Assembly: GCA_025934735.1 (NCBI GenBank)
Contig: JAICWP010000018.1
Span: forward strand, 22,226-86,225
DNA: 64,000 bases
Direction of reading: 5' to 3'
Origin: Terriglobales bacterium
Lineage (GTDB): Bacteria > Acidobacteriota > Terriglobia > Terriglobales > Acidobacteriaceae
Both the position numbers and the translations under genes were made by a program. Numbering within the stretch: the first letter of the stretch is position 1; each line of letters starts with the position of its first letter. Positions 50,940 through 60,921 of the stretch are shown here, one piece after another. The notes under the pieces are model-generated. The model was not told the DNA's origin, searched no databases, and saw nothing but the letters and a program-made list of their open reading frames with translations.

Positions 50940-53438
50940 TTGAGGGTGATTTCCCGTAAAACCTGGGCCGAACCCCGCATTGGAGTTTGTCTTTCCGCGT
51001 TGCTTCTTCTCGCGCTGCTGCTTGGTGGAACCGTGCCTTCGGCTGCGGTAGTAAGTTCACAGGCGCAGTGTCCGGGCGGGTTTGCCCTCAGCTCATTCAA
51101 ACTTCTTGTGGAACCGGTGGGCAGCGGGCCAGCGCTGCCCGTCAGCGCCGTCAACCTGCTCCAACCCGGCGAAAAACTGCACTACGAGCCGGTGCGTCTG
51201 CCGGAAAAATGGAAAGACAAGGCCAAGGTAGCCGTGGTGCTGGCGCCGGCTACAGGCGACGACTCCGACCAGGTTGATGTGCTGGAGCCGAAGCCGGCCA
51301 GGGCAGCGGCGGAGTGGACCCTTCCCATTCGCGCCTCCGTGGTGGGTCTGGTATTTGGCGAGCGTGGCATTGACGCCAAGCGCGTGAACTCGCTGGTCAA
51401 GGAAAACCCGGAAATCATCTCCCAGCTGGCGGACTATGCCCAGCGCACCACCACCGTGGAAGCGCTGGTGCAAACTCTTTCGGATTACGAGCAATCGCCG
51501 CCCGGCAGCAGCGACCTGCAATCGGCGCTGCATGGGTTCTCCGCCCAGTATGGCGTGGCCGTGCCTCGGCTGGAGCCAGGCGCCGCGCCCGACCAGGCCG
51601 CCGGGCAGTTGCTGCAGGCGGCCGTGCCTGCCTTCGGCAAGACCGATTCCGGCGCACCCGCCAGCCTGGCCCAGGGTTCCACCGGACTGGCGGCTTCGGT
51701 GGCCTCCATGTTTTTTGGCTCACCCGTTATTCTGGCGGCCGGCGGCACCGCGCTTTTTGAAAACCTGCACAGCAGCCTGTTCCCTGGCATGGAATTCCGC
51801 CCCGCCTTCACCCAGTCGCTTCCTGCCCAGGGCATGGCCTTGTGCGCCGCCAACCGCAAGCCTTCGCGATTGCACATTGGTTATTTGTGGATGCTGCGCG
51901 TGCCTAATGCCGGGCCGCCTTCCATCAGCCTGGTGCAGCCCGCAATCGTTCCATTGGGTTGGACCCCAAGCGTCAAAGCAACTACGCCCAGCGTTTCCCA
52001 GCTGCGCCTGGTTTCGCGAGCCCGCGAGTGGCGGCTAGTCGGCGGCGGGCACGTGGTCCCCGTACCGGTGAAAGTCACCAGCAACTCGGCGGACGCTTCC
52101 CTGCAGCTCGATCTGGCGCACGCGAAACTTGCTCCCGGCACATACCAGCTGGCGGCGAAATGGGACTGGAGTCCGCTGCCGGTGGCGGGTACGGTGGAAC
52201 TGCGTCCCTTTGCCGACTTTGACGCGGTGAAGCTGACGCCGCAGTCGCAGGACCGTCTGGTGACCGCCAGCGGCGTGGTGCCGTTGCAGCTTGCCGGCGC
52301 CGACTTTGACTTCATCAAAGGCGTGACCTTGCAGAACGCCAACCGGGGCAAGGACTCCGCCACCCCGGTTCATTTTTCGCTCCCTCCCGCGGATGACAGC
52401 GGCCAGAAGCGTGTGCTCGACCTCGACGTGAATACCGCTTCCCTGCAGCCCGGCCCGTACCTGCTGGCGCTGACCCAACTGAACGGCTCCACCCACGAAC
52501 TGCAGGTCACGGTTCACCCGCCCACGCCCAAACTGACGAACCTGCCGCTGCATGTGAGTGTGGGAGAACCGCAGCAGACCGTCCTGCTGGAGGGCAATGA
52601 CCTGGAGCGGATTACCCGGATTACGAGCGACAATGCCGAATGGACGCTGGCGCCTGCCGCAGACGGAGAACATCTCAACCAGCGCAGCGCCACCATCAAG
52701 CTGCTGCCCAAAGCGCACGCGGGCGAAAAGTTGGGCGCCACATTCGCTGTTAATGGCATGAACGCTCCTGTGCAGGTCAGCGATGCGCTGCAGGTACTGG
52801 GGCCCCGTCCGAAAATTCTCAGCGTGAGCCAGTCGTTCGCCAGTCCCGCAGGAGTGCAGTTGCAGAATGGAGAAATCCCCTCAGGCGTGACCGTCAGCTT
52901 CGCCGTGCGCGCCGAAAATACCGATTCGCGTCCGGGCGTGCAGTTGCAGTGCAAAGACGACGGCAACACGCGTAAGAGGCTCACGCTGTATCCCGGAGAC
53001 CGGCAGAACGGCGCGGAACTGGATGGCGCCGGCCAGGGCGTGCTGTTTCTATCGGTAGATCCCGGAGCTGTTGGCCAGTCCGGATGCGAGCTCATGGCCA
53101 CCCTTGTGGGTGAGCCCACCGGCAATTCGAACACCTATCCGCTGGGGCGCGTGGTCCTGCTGCCCCGGATCGAGAAGTTCACCATTAGCGGCGAACGGGT
53201 GGGTGAGTCGCTTTATGCCGGAACTTTGGTCGGGCAGGACCTGGAGTTGATAGACAAAACAGGATGGAACGGCAAACGCGGCTATGAAGCCCAGGGCATC
53301 CCCACCCCAGTGCCGGGCAGCGCCGGCGAGCAGACGCTGAAGATTGCCGTGCCCTGGCCGCCTCCGTCACCGCAAGCCCCTCTCTACATCTGGCTGCGTG
53401 GGGAAAGAGAAAGCCGGGCTACTAACGCGAAGTATTGA
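50940..53438 (+). CDS. Large secreted protein of unknown function
   Basis: The 832-residue protein has a signal peptide (GVCLSALLLLALLLGGTVPS). Residues 40-320 are mixed alpha/beta (FKLLVEPVGSGPALPVSAVN, FGERGIDAKRVNSLVKENPE). The rest looks like a string of Ig-like beta domains (VTSNSADASLQLDLAHAKLA, LPLHVSVGEPQQTVLLEGND, VSQSFASPAGVQLQNGEIPS). No enzyme motif was found. A surface or extracellular adhesive/structural role is possible. The start is a TTG; a GTG two codons later (50946) is an alternative, and neither has a good ribosome site. It follows the STN-like gene by 97 bp on the same strand. Confidence 0.72.
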   Translation: MRVISRKTWAEPRIGVCLSALLLLALLLGGTVPSAAVVSSQAQCPGGFALSSFKLLVEPVGSGPALPVSAVNLLQPGEKLHYEPVRLPEKWKDKAKVAVVLAPATGDDSDQVDVLEPKPARAAAEWTLPIRASVVGLVFGERGIDAKRVNSLVKENPEIISQLADYAQRTTTVEALVQTLSDYEQSPPGSSDLQSALHGFSAQYGVAVPRLEPGAAPDQAAGQLLQAAVPAFGKTDSGAPASLAQGSTGLAASVASMFFGSPVILAAGGTALFENLHSSLFPGMEFRPAFTQSLPAQGMALCAANRKPSRLHIGYLWMLRVPNAGPPSISLVQPAIVPLGWTPSVKATTPSVSQLRLVSRAREWRLVGGGHVVPVPVKVTSNSADASLQLDLAHAKLAPGTYQLAAKWDWSPLPVAGTVELRPFADFDAVKLTPQSQDRLVTASGVVPLQLAGADFDFIKGVTLQNANRGKDSATPVHFSLPPADDSGQKRVLDLDVNTASLQPGPYLLALTQLNGSTHELQVTVHPPTPKLTNLPLHVSVGEPQQTVLLEGNDLERITRITSDNAEWTLAPAADGEHLNQRSATIKLLPKAHAGEKLGATFAVNGMNAPVQVSDALQVLGPRPKILSVSQSFASPAGVQLQNGEIPSGVTVSFAVRAENTDSRPGVQLQCKDDGNTRKRLTLYPGDRQNGAELDGAGQGVLFLSVDPGAVGQSGCELMATLVGEPTGNSNTYPLGRVVLLPRIEKFTISGERVGESLYAGTLVGQDLELIDKTGWNGKRGYEAQGIPTPVPGSAGEQTLKIAVPWPPPSPQAPLYIWLRGERESRATNAKY

Positions 53439-53517
53439 AGGGCAGGAGTGAGTCTCGCGCCAGGACCCCACCCGGTCAGCAGCCCGCGCTCGCCGTTTCG
53501 ATCGCCCCTTGCGTCGG

Positions 53518-54348
53518 CTAGAAGTCTTTCCCGAATATCAGCCGCAAGGTCGGAGCCGGCCGCGCGTAAAGACTGGTTTTGATTTCGAAGAAGGTGCCTC
53601 GGCGAAATCGCACCCCAGTAAGAATGTTGAATCCGGCATCGAAATCAAAGTTGCCGAAATCAATGTTTCTGCCCTGGCCCTGCTGGCGTTCGAAATTCTG
53701 GTGGAGGAAGGTGAGGCCTGGGCCGGCGCCGACGTAGGCCGACCAATTCTGACGGCGCGTTGTAATCGGCAATCGGTAAATGGCTTCCAGGTTTAGCGCA
53801 ATCAGATCTGTTACCTCTCCCCAGGCAAACTCCGCGTTCGGCCGGAACAGCACGTTACGATTGAAGATCGGCCCCATCTGGGAATGCACGCCGAACAGGA
53901 GGAGCTCGGGATCGAGAGCGGCCCCTGCATGCACGCCCAGCCGCCAACGCCGGGCCTCGTGCCTGATTTCGCGCTCCACATCCCGAACCTGTGGTGGAAC
54001 CGGCGCCGCTGAGGGCGTGACGGTTTTGCCCTGCGCCCTCGGTGCTGCTTCTAACACGGTGACATTGCTCGCGAGCCGCGTGTCCGGCTCCTCTCCTGGA
54101 GTGGAGACGACACGCACGCTGGCGCCTGCTGGGATGACGCTCGGCTTCGAGGTGTTGCGGTCAAAAACAAACAAGCGGTACTGGTTATCTTCGGTCCTGA
54201 CCACCAGCGTTCGACGGCTTGAGGAGACTACGGTTCCTTCCACCGTACTCTCATTTTCCGTCTGCTGCTGGGATGATGACGCGGTTTCTTGAGACACGGC
54301 CAGAGGCGATAGCGCACACGCTATCAACAGAGCACAAATACAACGCAT
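53518..54348 (-). CDS. Outer-membrane beta-barrel-like protein with N-terminal small beta domain
   Basis: The 276-residue protein has a signal peptide (MRCICALLIACALSPLAVSQ), then a small beta domain (about 35-100, STVEGTVVSSSRRTLVVRTE, GASVRVVSTPGEEPDTRLAS). A short helix (VEREIRHEARRW) and a C-terminal barrel region (about 135-276) follow, with alternating strands (WRLGVHAGAALDPELLLFGV, WSAYVGAGPGLTFLHQNF), ending LRLIFGKDF with a terminal Phe, as outer-membrane proteins do. The function is unknown. It is convergent with the large secreted protein. Confidence 0.78.
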   Translation of the reverse strand: MRCICALLIACALSPLAVSQETASSSQQQTENESTVEGTVVSSSRRTLVVRTEDNQYRLFVFDRNTSKPSVIPAGASVRVVSTPGEEPDTRLASNVTVLEAAPRAQGKTVTPSAAPVPPQVRDVEREIRHEARRWRLGVHAGAALDPELLLFGVHSQMGPIFNRNVLFRPNAEFAWGEVTDLIALNLEAIYRLPITTRRQNWSAYVGAGPGLTFLHQNFERQQGQGRNIDFGNFDFDAGFNILTGVRFRRGTFFEIKTSLYARPAPTLRLIFGKDF

Positions 54349-54886
54349 TCAAATTCTCCCCAAATTCGCAATTGAGTCGCAGCTTCTTGACCCGTCGAAA
54401 CAGCCGGTAGGAATCGGAGTTCGGCGTCCCGCAAACAGCAGCCGAAACCAGAGTAGGAAGGCGATACAACCGCCCGGGCCTTCGAACGCGGCGCTTGTAC
54501 CTTCGATGGGCTGTCTTTCGCGCCGGTTGTGCATGCCCGCAAAAACGCGCTCCCCGGCGCCGGCCGTCAGAAATTCTCTCCGCCCGTTTCTTTCCGGAGA
54601 GATTGAGGATCCCAAGCGGCCAAGCATGCTGACACTGCCCATGAGTAGCGTGAATTGCTGCCTGGCGCGAGGTGGAACTCTGGAAGGACAGAGGTGGAAC
54701 TCAGGAAGGATAAAGACCCGGCTGCAGCCGCAGAGAGTGGACGCCCCCGCACCACCCGGCGCATATCGCATTCGCGCCGGGGATCAGGGAAGGGGGTCGA
54801 AGACTTCCGGGCGACTCACAATGCCACCACAAAAAAACCCAGCGCTCACGCGCTGGGTGCAAGCCCGGTAAAGGTCTAAGGAAAAT
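54349..54886. other. Intergenic region with tandem repeat and terminator, no gene seen
   Basis: This 538-bp gap lies between the outer-membrane gene and a small membrane-protein gene. It contains a 22-bp tandem duplication beginning GAGGTGGAACTC (54669-54690 and 54691-54712, 20 of 22 matching) and a terminator at 54831-54858. Open frames on both strands lack recognisable protein character. Promoter elements for the outer-membrane gene presumably lie at its left part but were not identified. Confidence 0.6.
54831..54858 (-). terminator. Rho-independent terminator of the small membrane-protein gene
   Basis: On the minus strand a perfect 9-bp stem (ACCCAGCGC/GCGCTGGGT, 4-nt loop) runs into seven Ts. 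It lies about 28 bp past the stop of the 60-residue gene, which supports that gene being transcribed. Confidence 0.87.
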
Positions 54887-55069
54887 TCAGTCACCGCTGG
54901 CAGGCGATTCCACCAGGGCGGCCGGCTCATTTGCTTGTGAATGATGCCCAAAAGCGAAGAGGATGCTGGTTACGGCCGCATAGCTGGCGGCGATTCCCAA
55001 GGCCATAGCAGCTACAACCGTGAAGAATAAGGTCGCTAAACTCAGAAACAAGCTCAAGGTTCGGCCCAC
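54887..55069 (-). CDS. Small single-span membrane protein
   Basis: This 60-residue protein is mostly one long hydrophobic stretch (LSLFLSLATLFFTVVAAMAL then GIAASYAAVTSILFAF) with a short hydrophilic tail (HHSQANEPAALVESPASGD). The start is GTG at 55069 without a clear ribosome site; a stop lies close upstream in frame. It is followed by a good terminator. The family is not recognised. Confidence 0.6.
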   Translation of the reverse strand: MGRTLSLFLSLATLFFTVVAAMALGIAASYAAVTSILFAFGHHSQANEPAALVESPASGD

Positions 55070-55144
55070 CTGTTTATTGCCGCAACCGCAAGTAGAAGAT
55101 GCTCAACCGAGCCGGTCGGATGCATCTCCCGGCGGTGCGGCAGA

Positions 55145-55366
55145 TTACTTCTTCTTTTCCGCGTTCCACACGGTGCGCGAAATGGCGCGCCCGCAGAACG
55201 GGCAGAAATTCATCAAGTACAGCTTGGGACGCTCGTCAGGGGAGGCGACGGCGTAGTCCGAATCCACTTCGTTCAAAATGCGCCCAGGCATCCGGTTGCG
55301 GGGAGCGTTCAGAATGGCGCCGCCATCCACCGCATCCTGCAACATTTCGCAACAATGCTCGGGCAT
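55145..55366 (-). CDS. Small protein with a CPFCG zinc-knuckle-like motif
   Basis: The 73-residue protein has two cysteines near the start (MPEHCCEMLQDAVDGG), a middle RNRMPGRILNEVDSDYAVAS and a C-terminal half-knuckle LYLMNFCPFCGRAISRTVWN. The four cysteines could bind one metal ion. The pattern looks like a conserved short protein, not a random frame. Its role is unknown. It lies upstream of uvrA on the opposite strand. Confidence 0.7.
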   Translation of the reverse strand: MPEHCCEMLQDAVDGGAILNAPRNRMPGRILNEVDSDYAVASPDERPKLYLMNFCPFCGRAISRTVWNAEKKK

Positions 55367-55411
55367 GGGGCAAACGGCGCGCCCTGAGGCGCATTGCCCA
55401 CTTTACTCGCG

Positions 55412-55441
55412 TTGACCTTACCCTCTGTTAACGAATAAGAT
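55412..55441 (+). promoter_or_regulatory. Candidate uvrA promoter
   Basis: TTGACC (55412-55417), an 18-bp spacer and TAAGAT (55436-55441), giving a start near 55448 and a leader of about 78 nt. Two GTTAAC sites lie around it (one in the spacer, one downstream at about 55459); whether either is a damage-response operator cannot be told. Confidence 0.45.
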
Positions 55442-55525
55442 ACGTGAGTAAAATTGCGTTAACTCACTCTCCCTCTTACTAGAGGACCTGTCCAATTACC
55501 GAGGTACTAATTCACCCAGGGACCG

Positions 55526-58345
55526 ATGGCGATTACTAAGATTACGGTGCGCGGGGCGCGCCAGCATAACCTTAAAAACATTGACGTTGAGATTCCGCGC
55601 AATTCCCTGACCGTGATTACCGGCCTCAGCGGCTCGGGCAAATCCTCCCTGGCTTTTGACACGATTTATGCCGAGGGCCAGCGCCGCTATGTGGAGACCC
55701 TCTCTGCCTACGCCCGCCAGTTCCTGGACCAGATGGAGCGCCCGGATGTGGACGCCATTGACGGCCTGAGCCCGTCCATTTCCATCGAACAGAAGACCAC
55801 CAGCCGCAGCCCGCGCTCCACCGTGGGCACCATCACTGAAATTTACGACTACCTGCGCTTGCTCTACTCCTCGATCGGCGTGCCCCATTGCCCCAATTGC
55901 GGCCAGGCCATCAGCCGGCAATCCGCCGACCAGATCGTGCAGCGCGTGATGCAACTCACGCCCGAGGACCGCGTCATGGTCATGGCGCCTATCGTGCGCG
56001 GCCGCAAAGGCGAATTCAAAAAGGAAACGGAGAAGTTGGCCCAGCAGGGCTTCACTCGCGCCCGTGTGGATGGCGAACTGGTCAACCTGGAAGATGATCT
56101 CCGCCTCGATAAGCGCAAGAACCACACCATCGAGGTGGTGATTGACCGCTTGCTGGTGAAGCCCGGCATCGAGCAGCGCCTGGAGAATTCCATCAACACC
56201 GCCATGAAGCTGACAGACGGGCTGGTGCAGGTGGCGGTCGTGGGCGGCGATGAGCGCCTCTACTCCGCCAAGCTGGCTTGCCCTGATTGCGGTATCAATG
56301 TGCCCGTGCTGGAGCCGCGCTCCTTCTCCTTCAACAGCACCTACGGGGCCTGCCCCGAATGTCATGGCCTGGGCAGCAAGTACGACTTCGACCCGGCCAA
56401 AATCATTGTGGACTGGTCCAAGCCCCTGCTCGATGGCGGCCTCGGACCCGGCTCCGGCTCCTCCTATCTGCAGCACATGCTGCAGCTCGCGGCCGCCGCC
56501 CACGGTTTCGACCTGAACACGCCCTTCGAAAAACTGCCGGAAAAGGTACAGGACCTGGTCCTCTATGGCGAGCCCGCCAAGCGCAATGGCGGCCCGCGTA
56601 TGGGCTTTCGCGGCGTGCTCGCTTACCTCAACAGTTCTCTGGAAGAAGCCTCGTCAGACAGCTACCGCGAATGGCTGCTCAATTACATGTCAGCCACCCT
56701 CTGTCCCGCCTGCCATGGCAAGCGCCTGCGCCCGGAGAGCCTGGGCGTGAAGGTGAACGGCATGTCCATTGCCGATTTCACGGCGCTGCCGGTTTCGCGC
56801 GCGCTGACCGTGGCGGCGAACGTCAAGCTGGCCGGACGCGAGCAACTCATAGCCGGACGCATCGTGCATGAGGTGGTGGAGCGCCTGCAGTTCCTGGACG
56901 CCGTGGGGCTCGGCTACATTTCGCTCGACCGCTCAGCGTCCACGCTTTCCGGCGGCGAAGGGCAGCGCATCCGCCTGGCCACCCAAATCGGCTCGCGCCT
57001 GCGCGGCGTGCTCTATGTGCTCGACGAGCCTTCCATCGGCTTGCACCACCGTGACAATGGCCGCCTGCTCACCGCGCTGGAATCTCTGCGCGATTTGGGC
57101 AACACGGTGCTGGTGGTGGAACACGACGAAGAGACCATCCGCCGCGCCGACTACGTCATTGACCTCGGCCCCGGCGCCGGACGCCATGGCGGCCACCTGG
57201 TCGCACACGGCACGCCGCAGGACATCATGCGCGCGCCCGAATCACTCACCGGGCAGTACATTTCCGGCAAAAAGCACATTCCCATGCTGCCCGACCGCCG
57301 GCAGCCCAACACGAACGCCATCACCGTGCTGAGCGCGCGGGAAAATAACCTGAAGAATCTCGATGCTACCTTTCCCCTAGGCGTTATGACCGTGGTCACC
57401 GGCGTTTCAGGTTCCGGAAAGTCCACCCTGGTCAACGACATCCTGTATCGCGCCCTGGCCCGCCATCTCTATCATTCACGCGAGAATCCCGGCGAGCACA
57501 AGGCCATCGTGGGCATGGAAAGCATTGATAAGGTCATCCAGATTGACCAGTCGCCCATCGGCCGTACCCCGCGCTCGAATCCCGCCACCTACACGGGAGT
57601 GTTTACCCAGATTCGCGATCTCTACGCCATGCTGCCGGAATCGCGCGAGCGCGGCTACAAGGCGGGCCGCTTTTCTTTCAATGTGCCCGGCGGGCGCTGC
57701 GAGGCGTGCCAGGGGGAAGGCCAGCGCCGTATCGAGATGAATTTCCTGCCCGACGTGTATGTGCTGTGCGAGGTGTGCGGGGGCAAGCGCTATAACCACG
57801 AGACGCTGGCGGTGAAGTACAACGGCAGCTCCATCGCCGACCTGCTGGAGACTCCGGTCTCGGATGCGCTGCAGATCCTGGAGAACATTCCCCAGGTGCG
57901 GCAGAAGCTGCAAACGTTAGTGGATGTCGGCTTGGGCTACATTCACCTGGGCCAGTCGGCGGTGACGCTTTCCGGCGGCGAAGCGCAACGCATCAAGCTG
58001 GCCCGTGAACTTAGCAAGCGTCAGACCGGCCGCACCCTCTACCTGCTGGATGAGCCCACCACCGGTCTACACTTCGATGACGTGAAGAAACTCCTCGACG
58101 TGCTGCACCGCCTTACCGACCTCGGCAACACCATCATCATCATCGAACACAACCTCGATGTAATCCGCAATGCTGACTGGATCATTGACCTGGGCCCCGA
58201 GGGCGGCGAGCACGGCGGCCGCATCGTCGCCCAGGGCACACCCGAACAGGTGGCGCGGCAGAAGAAATCGTTTACCGGGCAGGCACTGGCCGAGTATTTC
58301 GGGCGCGACGGGAACGAGCGGCTGCCGGCGGTGGGGAATCTGTAA
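55526..58345 (+). CDS. uvrA: Excinuclease ABC subunit A
   Basis: The full-length 939-residue UvrA has the first ABC half with Walker [21 protein letters not shown], a UvrB-binding region ([20 protein letters not shown]), a zinc module ([19 protein letters not shown] with the following CPEC), and signature [12 protein letters not shown]. The second half has [20 protein letters not shown], the zinc module [14 protein letters not shown] with [10 protein letters not shown], and [18 protein letters not shown] plus [20 protein letters not shown]. It recognises bulky DNA damage with UvrB in nucleotide excision repair. It is a single gene followed by palindromes. Confidence 0.98.
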   Translation: MAITKITVRGARQHNLKNIDVEIPRNSLTVITGLSGSGKSSLAFDTIYAEGQRRYVETLSAYARQFLDQMERPDVDAIDGLSPSISIEQKTTSRSPRSTVGTITEIYDYLRLLYSSIGVPHCPNCGQAISRQSADQIVQRVMQLTPEDRVMVMAPIVRGRKGEFKKETEKLAQQGFTRARVDGELVNLEDDLRLDKRKNHTIEVVIDRLLVKPGIEQRLENSINTAMKLTDGLVQVAVVGGDERLYSAKLACPDCGINVPVLEPRSFSFNSTYGACPECHGLGSKYDFDPAKIIVDWSKPLLDGGLGPGSGSSYLQHMLQLAAAAHGFDLNTPFEKLPEKVQDLVLYGEPAKRNGGPRMGFRGVLAYLNSSLEEASSDSYREWLLNYMSATLCPACHGKRLRPESLGVKVNGMSIADFTALPVSRALTVAANVKLAGREQLIAGRIVHEVVERLQFLDAVGLGYISLDRSASTLSGGEGQRIRLATQIGSRLRGVLYVLDEPSIGLHHRDNGRLLTALESLRDLGNTVLVVEHDEETIRRADYVIDLGPGAGRHGGHLVAHGTPQDIMRAPESLTGQYISGKKHIPMLPDRRQPNTNAITVLSARENNLKNLDATFPLGVMTVVTGVSGSGKSTLVNDILYRALARHLYHSRENPGEHKAIVGMESIDKVIQIDQSPIGRTPRSNPATYTGVFTQIRDLYAMLPESRERGYKAGRFSFNVPGGRCEACQGEGQRRIEMNFLPDVYVLCEVCGGKRYNHETLAVKYNGSSIADLLETPVSDALQILENIPQVRQKLQTLVDVGLGYIHLGQSAVTLSGGEAQRIKLARELSKRQTGRTLYLLDEPTTGLHFDDVKKLLDVLHRLTDLGNTIIIIEHNLDVIRNADWIIDLGPEGGEHGGRIVAQGTPEQVARQKKSFTGQALAEYFGRDGNERLPAVGNL

Positions 58346-58360
58346 CGATTGATTTGAAAG

Positions 58361-58412
58361 GGCACGGCTTCAGCCGTGCCGCTCGCCGTAAGAAATGTGA
58401 GGGCTTTAGCCC
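58361..58412. repeat. Two palindromes after uvrA
   Basis: GGCACGGC-TTCA-GCCGTGCC (58361-58380) and GGGC-TTTA-GCCC (58401-58412). They belong to the TTCA/TTTA-loop family seen in other gaps. No T-tract follows. Confidence 0.75.
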
Positions 58413-58475
58413 TGTGCAGACGCCGGATTGAAAAGCTGCCACTTCCAATCACAACTTGCCAACTGCAAATCCGGC

Positions 58476-58655
58476 TCAGTTCCCCAGGATGAGCGCATTG
58501 ACCAGCGTCAGCCCCATCAGCACCACGGCCATCACCAGCAGGAATATGCCGAGTTTTCGATAAGGCCAGCTCAGCTGCGCCTCCCCGTCATCTCCCCCGA
58601 GAACCGCCACAAACGTTCCCATCATAATTCCGGCCGTCCCGATCATCCACGCCAT
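58476..58655 (-). CDS. Small two-helix membrane protein
   Basis: From ATG 58655 the product is 59 residues with two membrane helices (MAWMIGTAGIMMGTFVAVLG and LGIFLLVMAVVLMGLTLVNA) joined by a charged loop (GDDGEAQLSWPYRK). The frame is open to an ATG at 58757, which would add 34 unconserved-looking hydrophilic residues; GGGAACG lies upstream of the shorter start. The function is unknown. Confidence 0.6.
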   Translation of the reverse strand: MAWMIGTAGIMMGTFVAVLGGDDGEAQLSWPYRKLGIFLLVMAVVLMGLTLVNALILGN

Positions 58656-58944
58656 GGCTCGTTCCCAACCATGCTCTATGACGAATCGTGCGTGGCTGGA
58701 GATGCCCGCTGCTGGCGCATTCACCGGGCTTCGCGCATTTTCTGCTTGCCAATTCATCCAGCCCGAAGTGCGAAACAGTTTTTGGCGCGGGGGTCAGCCC
58801 TGGAGAACCGCGACCGAGCAACAGCGAAGGCGTACGCATCGAAAGTAAAGCGCTGTGGCGGCGTCCGCGCCGGAATCCTGAGGAATCACTGCCGGGAGAA
58901 CGGGAGAACACAACAGGAGGGTTGATGCGGCCGGAATTTTTTGC

Positions 58945-58980
58945 CCACAAAAAACTTCGGGGACGCTCATCGCGTCCCCG
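58945..58980 (-). terminator. Rho-independent terminator of the lysine-rich micro-gene
   Basis: On the minus strand a perfect 9-bp stem (CGGGGACGC/GCGTCCCCG, 5-nt loop, 58958-58980) is followed by AAGTTTTTTG. It lies about 20 bp after the stop of the 14-residue frame. Confidence 0.88.
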
Positions 58981-59000
58981 GTATGCTTCATGCGAAGCTC

Positions 59001-59045
59001 TTAGTGCTTCTTCGCTTTCTTCTTTGCTTTCTTCTTAGCTGCCAT
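59001..59045 (-). CDS. 14-residue lysine-rich peptide gene (MAAKKKAKKKAKKH)
   Basis: The ATG at 59045 starts MAAKKKAKKKAKKH and a TAA. A purine-rich ribosome site (GGAAGGGAGAA) lies upstream at proper distance. A consensus promoter with a 17-bp spacer lies about 60 bp upstream and a strong terminator just downstream, so the frame is a complete small transcription unit. The AKKK repeats resemble the tails of histone H1-like and other bacterial DNA- or RNA-binding proteins. The transcript (about 150 nt) might also act as an RNA. Nothing shows which is right. Confidence 0.6.
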   Translation of the reverse strand: MAAKKKAKKKAKKH

Positions 59046-59077
59046 TGAACTATTCTCCCTTCCATTCATCATGGAAT

Positions 59078-59099
59078 TTGCAACGGTGCTCTGTTGCAA
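59078..59099 (-). promoter_or_regulatory. Hairpin at the 5' end of the micro-gene transcript
   Basis: TTGCAAC, 8 nt, GTTGCAA: a perfect 7-bp inverted repeat placed just after the expected start of transcription (about 59100). It could stabilise the RNA or be a protein-binding site. Confidence 0.45.
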
Positions 59100-59107
59100 C
59101 TGATTGA

Positions 59108-59136
59108 TGTATAGAGTCATTGAAAAACGATGTCAA
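59108..59136 (-). promoter_or_regulatory. Consensus sigma-70-type promoter of the micro-gene
   Basis: On the minus strand: TTGACA (59131-59136), a 17-bp spacer and TATACA (59108-59113). The -35 is a perfect match and the -10 is near-perfect. It directs transcription toward the 14-residue frame. Confidence 0.8.
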
Positions 59137-59338
59137 GAGAAAAATCACTTTCTGGTGAGTAGAACCATACCGTTTCCAAGTACCTTGGTAACGGGAGAAT
59201 GGTCGGATCAAAAATTTCCTTAGCTGATTTTGCCGCGTCTGCGTTTTTCTGCTGCTCTTCAGCCGTGCGGTTGGCTTCGATTCGCCGTGTCCAGCATCCT
59301 ATAATGTGTAGTTCGCAAGTCTGCGCCAGGAGCTCTGT

Positions 59339-60532
59339 ATGCCCGCACTCGAAGAGGTCGTCATCATCTCCGGGGTCCGCACTCCGGTAGGAAAATTCCA
59401 GGGATCGCTTTCCGATTTCAGCGCCACGCAGCTGGGCGCGATGGTGGTGCGCGAGGCGGTGAAGCGCGCCAACCTCGATCCCAAGCAGGTGAACGAGTGC
59501 ATCATGGGCAACGTGGTCTCCGCCGGGCTGGGACAGAATCCGGCGCGCCAGGCGGCGCTGTTTGGGGGGCTGCCGCCGGAAGTGGGCGCCATGACCATCA
59601 ACAAGGTGTGCGGCTCCGGCCTGAAAGCGGTGGCGCTCGCGGCCCAGGCTATCCAGACCGGCAACAGCGAAATCGTGATGGCCGGCGGCATGGAGTCCAT
59701 GACCAACGCCCCTTACCTGCTGCCGCAGGCGCGCAAGGGCTACCGCCTGGGCAATGCGCAGATCGTGGATTCCATGGTGAACGATGGCCTGTGGGACGTG
59801 TACAACAACTACCACATGGGCAATACCGGCGAGAACGTAGCCGAGAAGTATCACGTCACCCGCGAAGAGCAGGATGAGTACGCACTCAACTCCCACCGCA
59901 AGGCCGTGGCCGCCATCAAGGAGTGCCGCTTGAAGGCACAGATCCTGCCGGTCGAAATCCCGCCCAAGAAGAAAGGCGCGCCGCCGGTCATTTTCGACAA
60001 GGATGAATCGCCGCGCGAGGATACCAGCATCGAAGCTCTGCGCGCCCTTAAGCCAGCCTTCAAGAAGGATGGCACCGTGACTGCGGGCAATGCTCCCGGG
60101 GTGAACGACGGCGCCGCCGCCGTGGTCGTAACCAGCGCTCGCCGGGCTAAGGAGCTCGGCGCCAAGCCCATGGTGCGCATCGTCGCCCAGGCCACCAGCG
60201 GGGTGGATCCCAAGTGGGTGATGATGGCGCCCGTGGACGCCATCCGCCAGATCTGGAAGAAGACCGGCTGGAAAAACGAGGAAGTTGATCTTTACGAACT
60301 CAATGAAGCCTTCTCTGTGCAGTCGGTCGCCATCCTTCGCGAGCTCAGCCTCGATCCCGACAAGGTCAACGTGAATGGCGGAGCGGTGGCGATCGGACAT
60401 CCCATCGGCGCCAGCGGCGCGCGTGTGCTGGTGACGCTCATCTACGAAATGATCCGGCGCGACGTGCACAAAGGAATCGCCGCCCTCTGCCTCGGCGGCG
60501 GCAATGCCGTGGCCATGGCCGTCGAGCGCTGA
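59339..60532 (+). CDS. Acetyl-CoA C-acetyltransferase (thiolase)
   Basis: The 397-residue thiolase has the nucleophilic C91 in [18 protein letters not shown], the substrate-loop region [36 protein letters not shown], the catalytic His in [20 protein letters not shown] and the second Cys in [12 protein letters not shown]. It condenses two acetyl-CoA or cleaves acetoacetyl-CoA, in fatty acid, ketone-body or polyhydroxybutyrate metabolism. It could act with the ScoAB transferase of this window. It is a single gene; the next gene is about 390 bp away. Confidence 0.95.
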   Translation: MPALEEVVIISGVRTPVGKFQGSLSDFSATQLGAMVVREAVKRANLDPKQVNECIMGNVVSAGLGQNPARQAALFGGLPPEVGAMTINKVCGSGLKAVALAAQAIQTGNSEIVMAGGMESMTNAPYLLPQARKGYRLGNAQIVDSMVNDGLWDVYNNYHMGNTGENVAEKYHVTREEQDEYALNSHRKAVAAIKECRLKAQILPVEIPPKKKGAPPVIFDKDESPREDTSIEALRALKPAFKKDGTVTAGNAPGVNDGAAAVVVTSARRAKELGAKPMVRIVAQATSGVDPKWVMMAPVDAIRQIWKKTGWKNEEVDLYELNEAFSVQSVAILRELSLDPDKVNVNGGAVAIGHPIGASGARVLVTLIYEMIRRDVHKGIAALCLGGGNAVAMAVER

Positions 60533-60921
60533 CTAGGTAGTTGGGGACGGGGTTCGCTCCGTCCAAGGCAGGTCGTAGATCCGCCTGAGCCTTCGCCAGA
60601 CGCGTGGGGACAGCCGCCCTCGGCTGTCCGGCGAGCGTAGTTCGCCTTCCGCCAAATGGTCCGTTGCACCGTGGAAGCCCACGGCTTTAGCCGTGGGATC
60701 AATCACGAAATCTAAATTGGGCTTTAGCCCCTGTGGAATTCTTTCCCACGGGCAGCGGCGAAAGAATGTAGCCCCGGGCGCAAGCCCGGCGAACCGGCAC
60801 AAACGAAATTGGAGTCCCATCGGGGCGAAAGCAGAAAACCGAACAGCATTTGTAAAAAGCGTGCCGCAAACGCGCGCTTTCTGCTTACAATTTAAGTCGC
60901 ACCTGTTCCGCGGAGGTCAAC
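60533..60921. other. Intergenic region rich in palindromes, no gene seen
   Basis: The 389-bp gap after the thiolase holds CCCACGGC-TTTA-GCCGTGGG (60678-60697), GGGC-TTTA-GCCC (60719-60730), CCGGGC-GCAA-GCCCGG (60774-60789) and a weaker GGACGG/CCGTCC pair near 60545-60564. These match the family seen after uvrA and near 4.5 kb. A GGAGG ribosome site (60914 on) precedes the next gene. No protein-like frame was found. Confidence 0.65.

Noticed and set aside
54349..54771. 140-residue minus-strand frame upstream of the outer-membrane protein gene
   Set aside because: It runs through a 22-bp tandem duplication, has odd composition (Arg/Gly/Ser) and no ribosome site.
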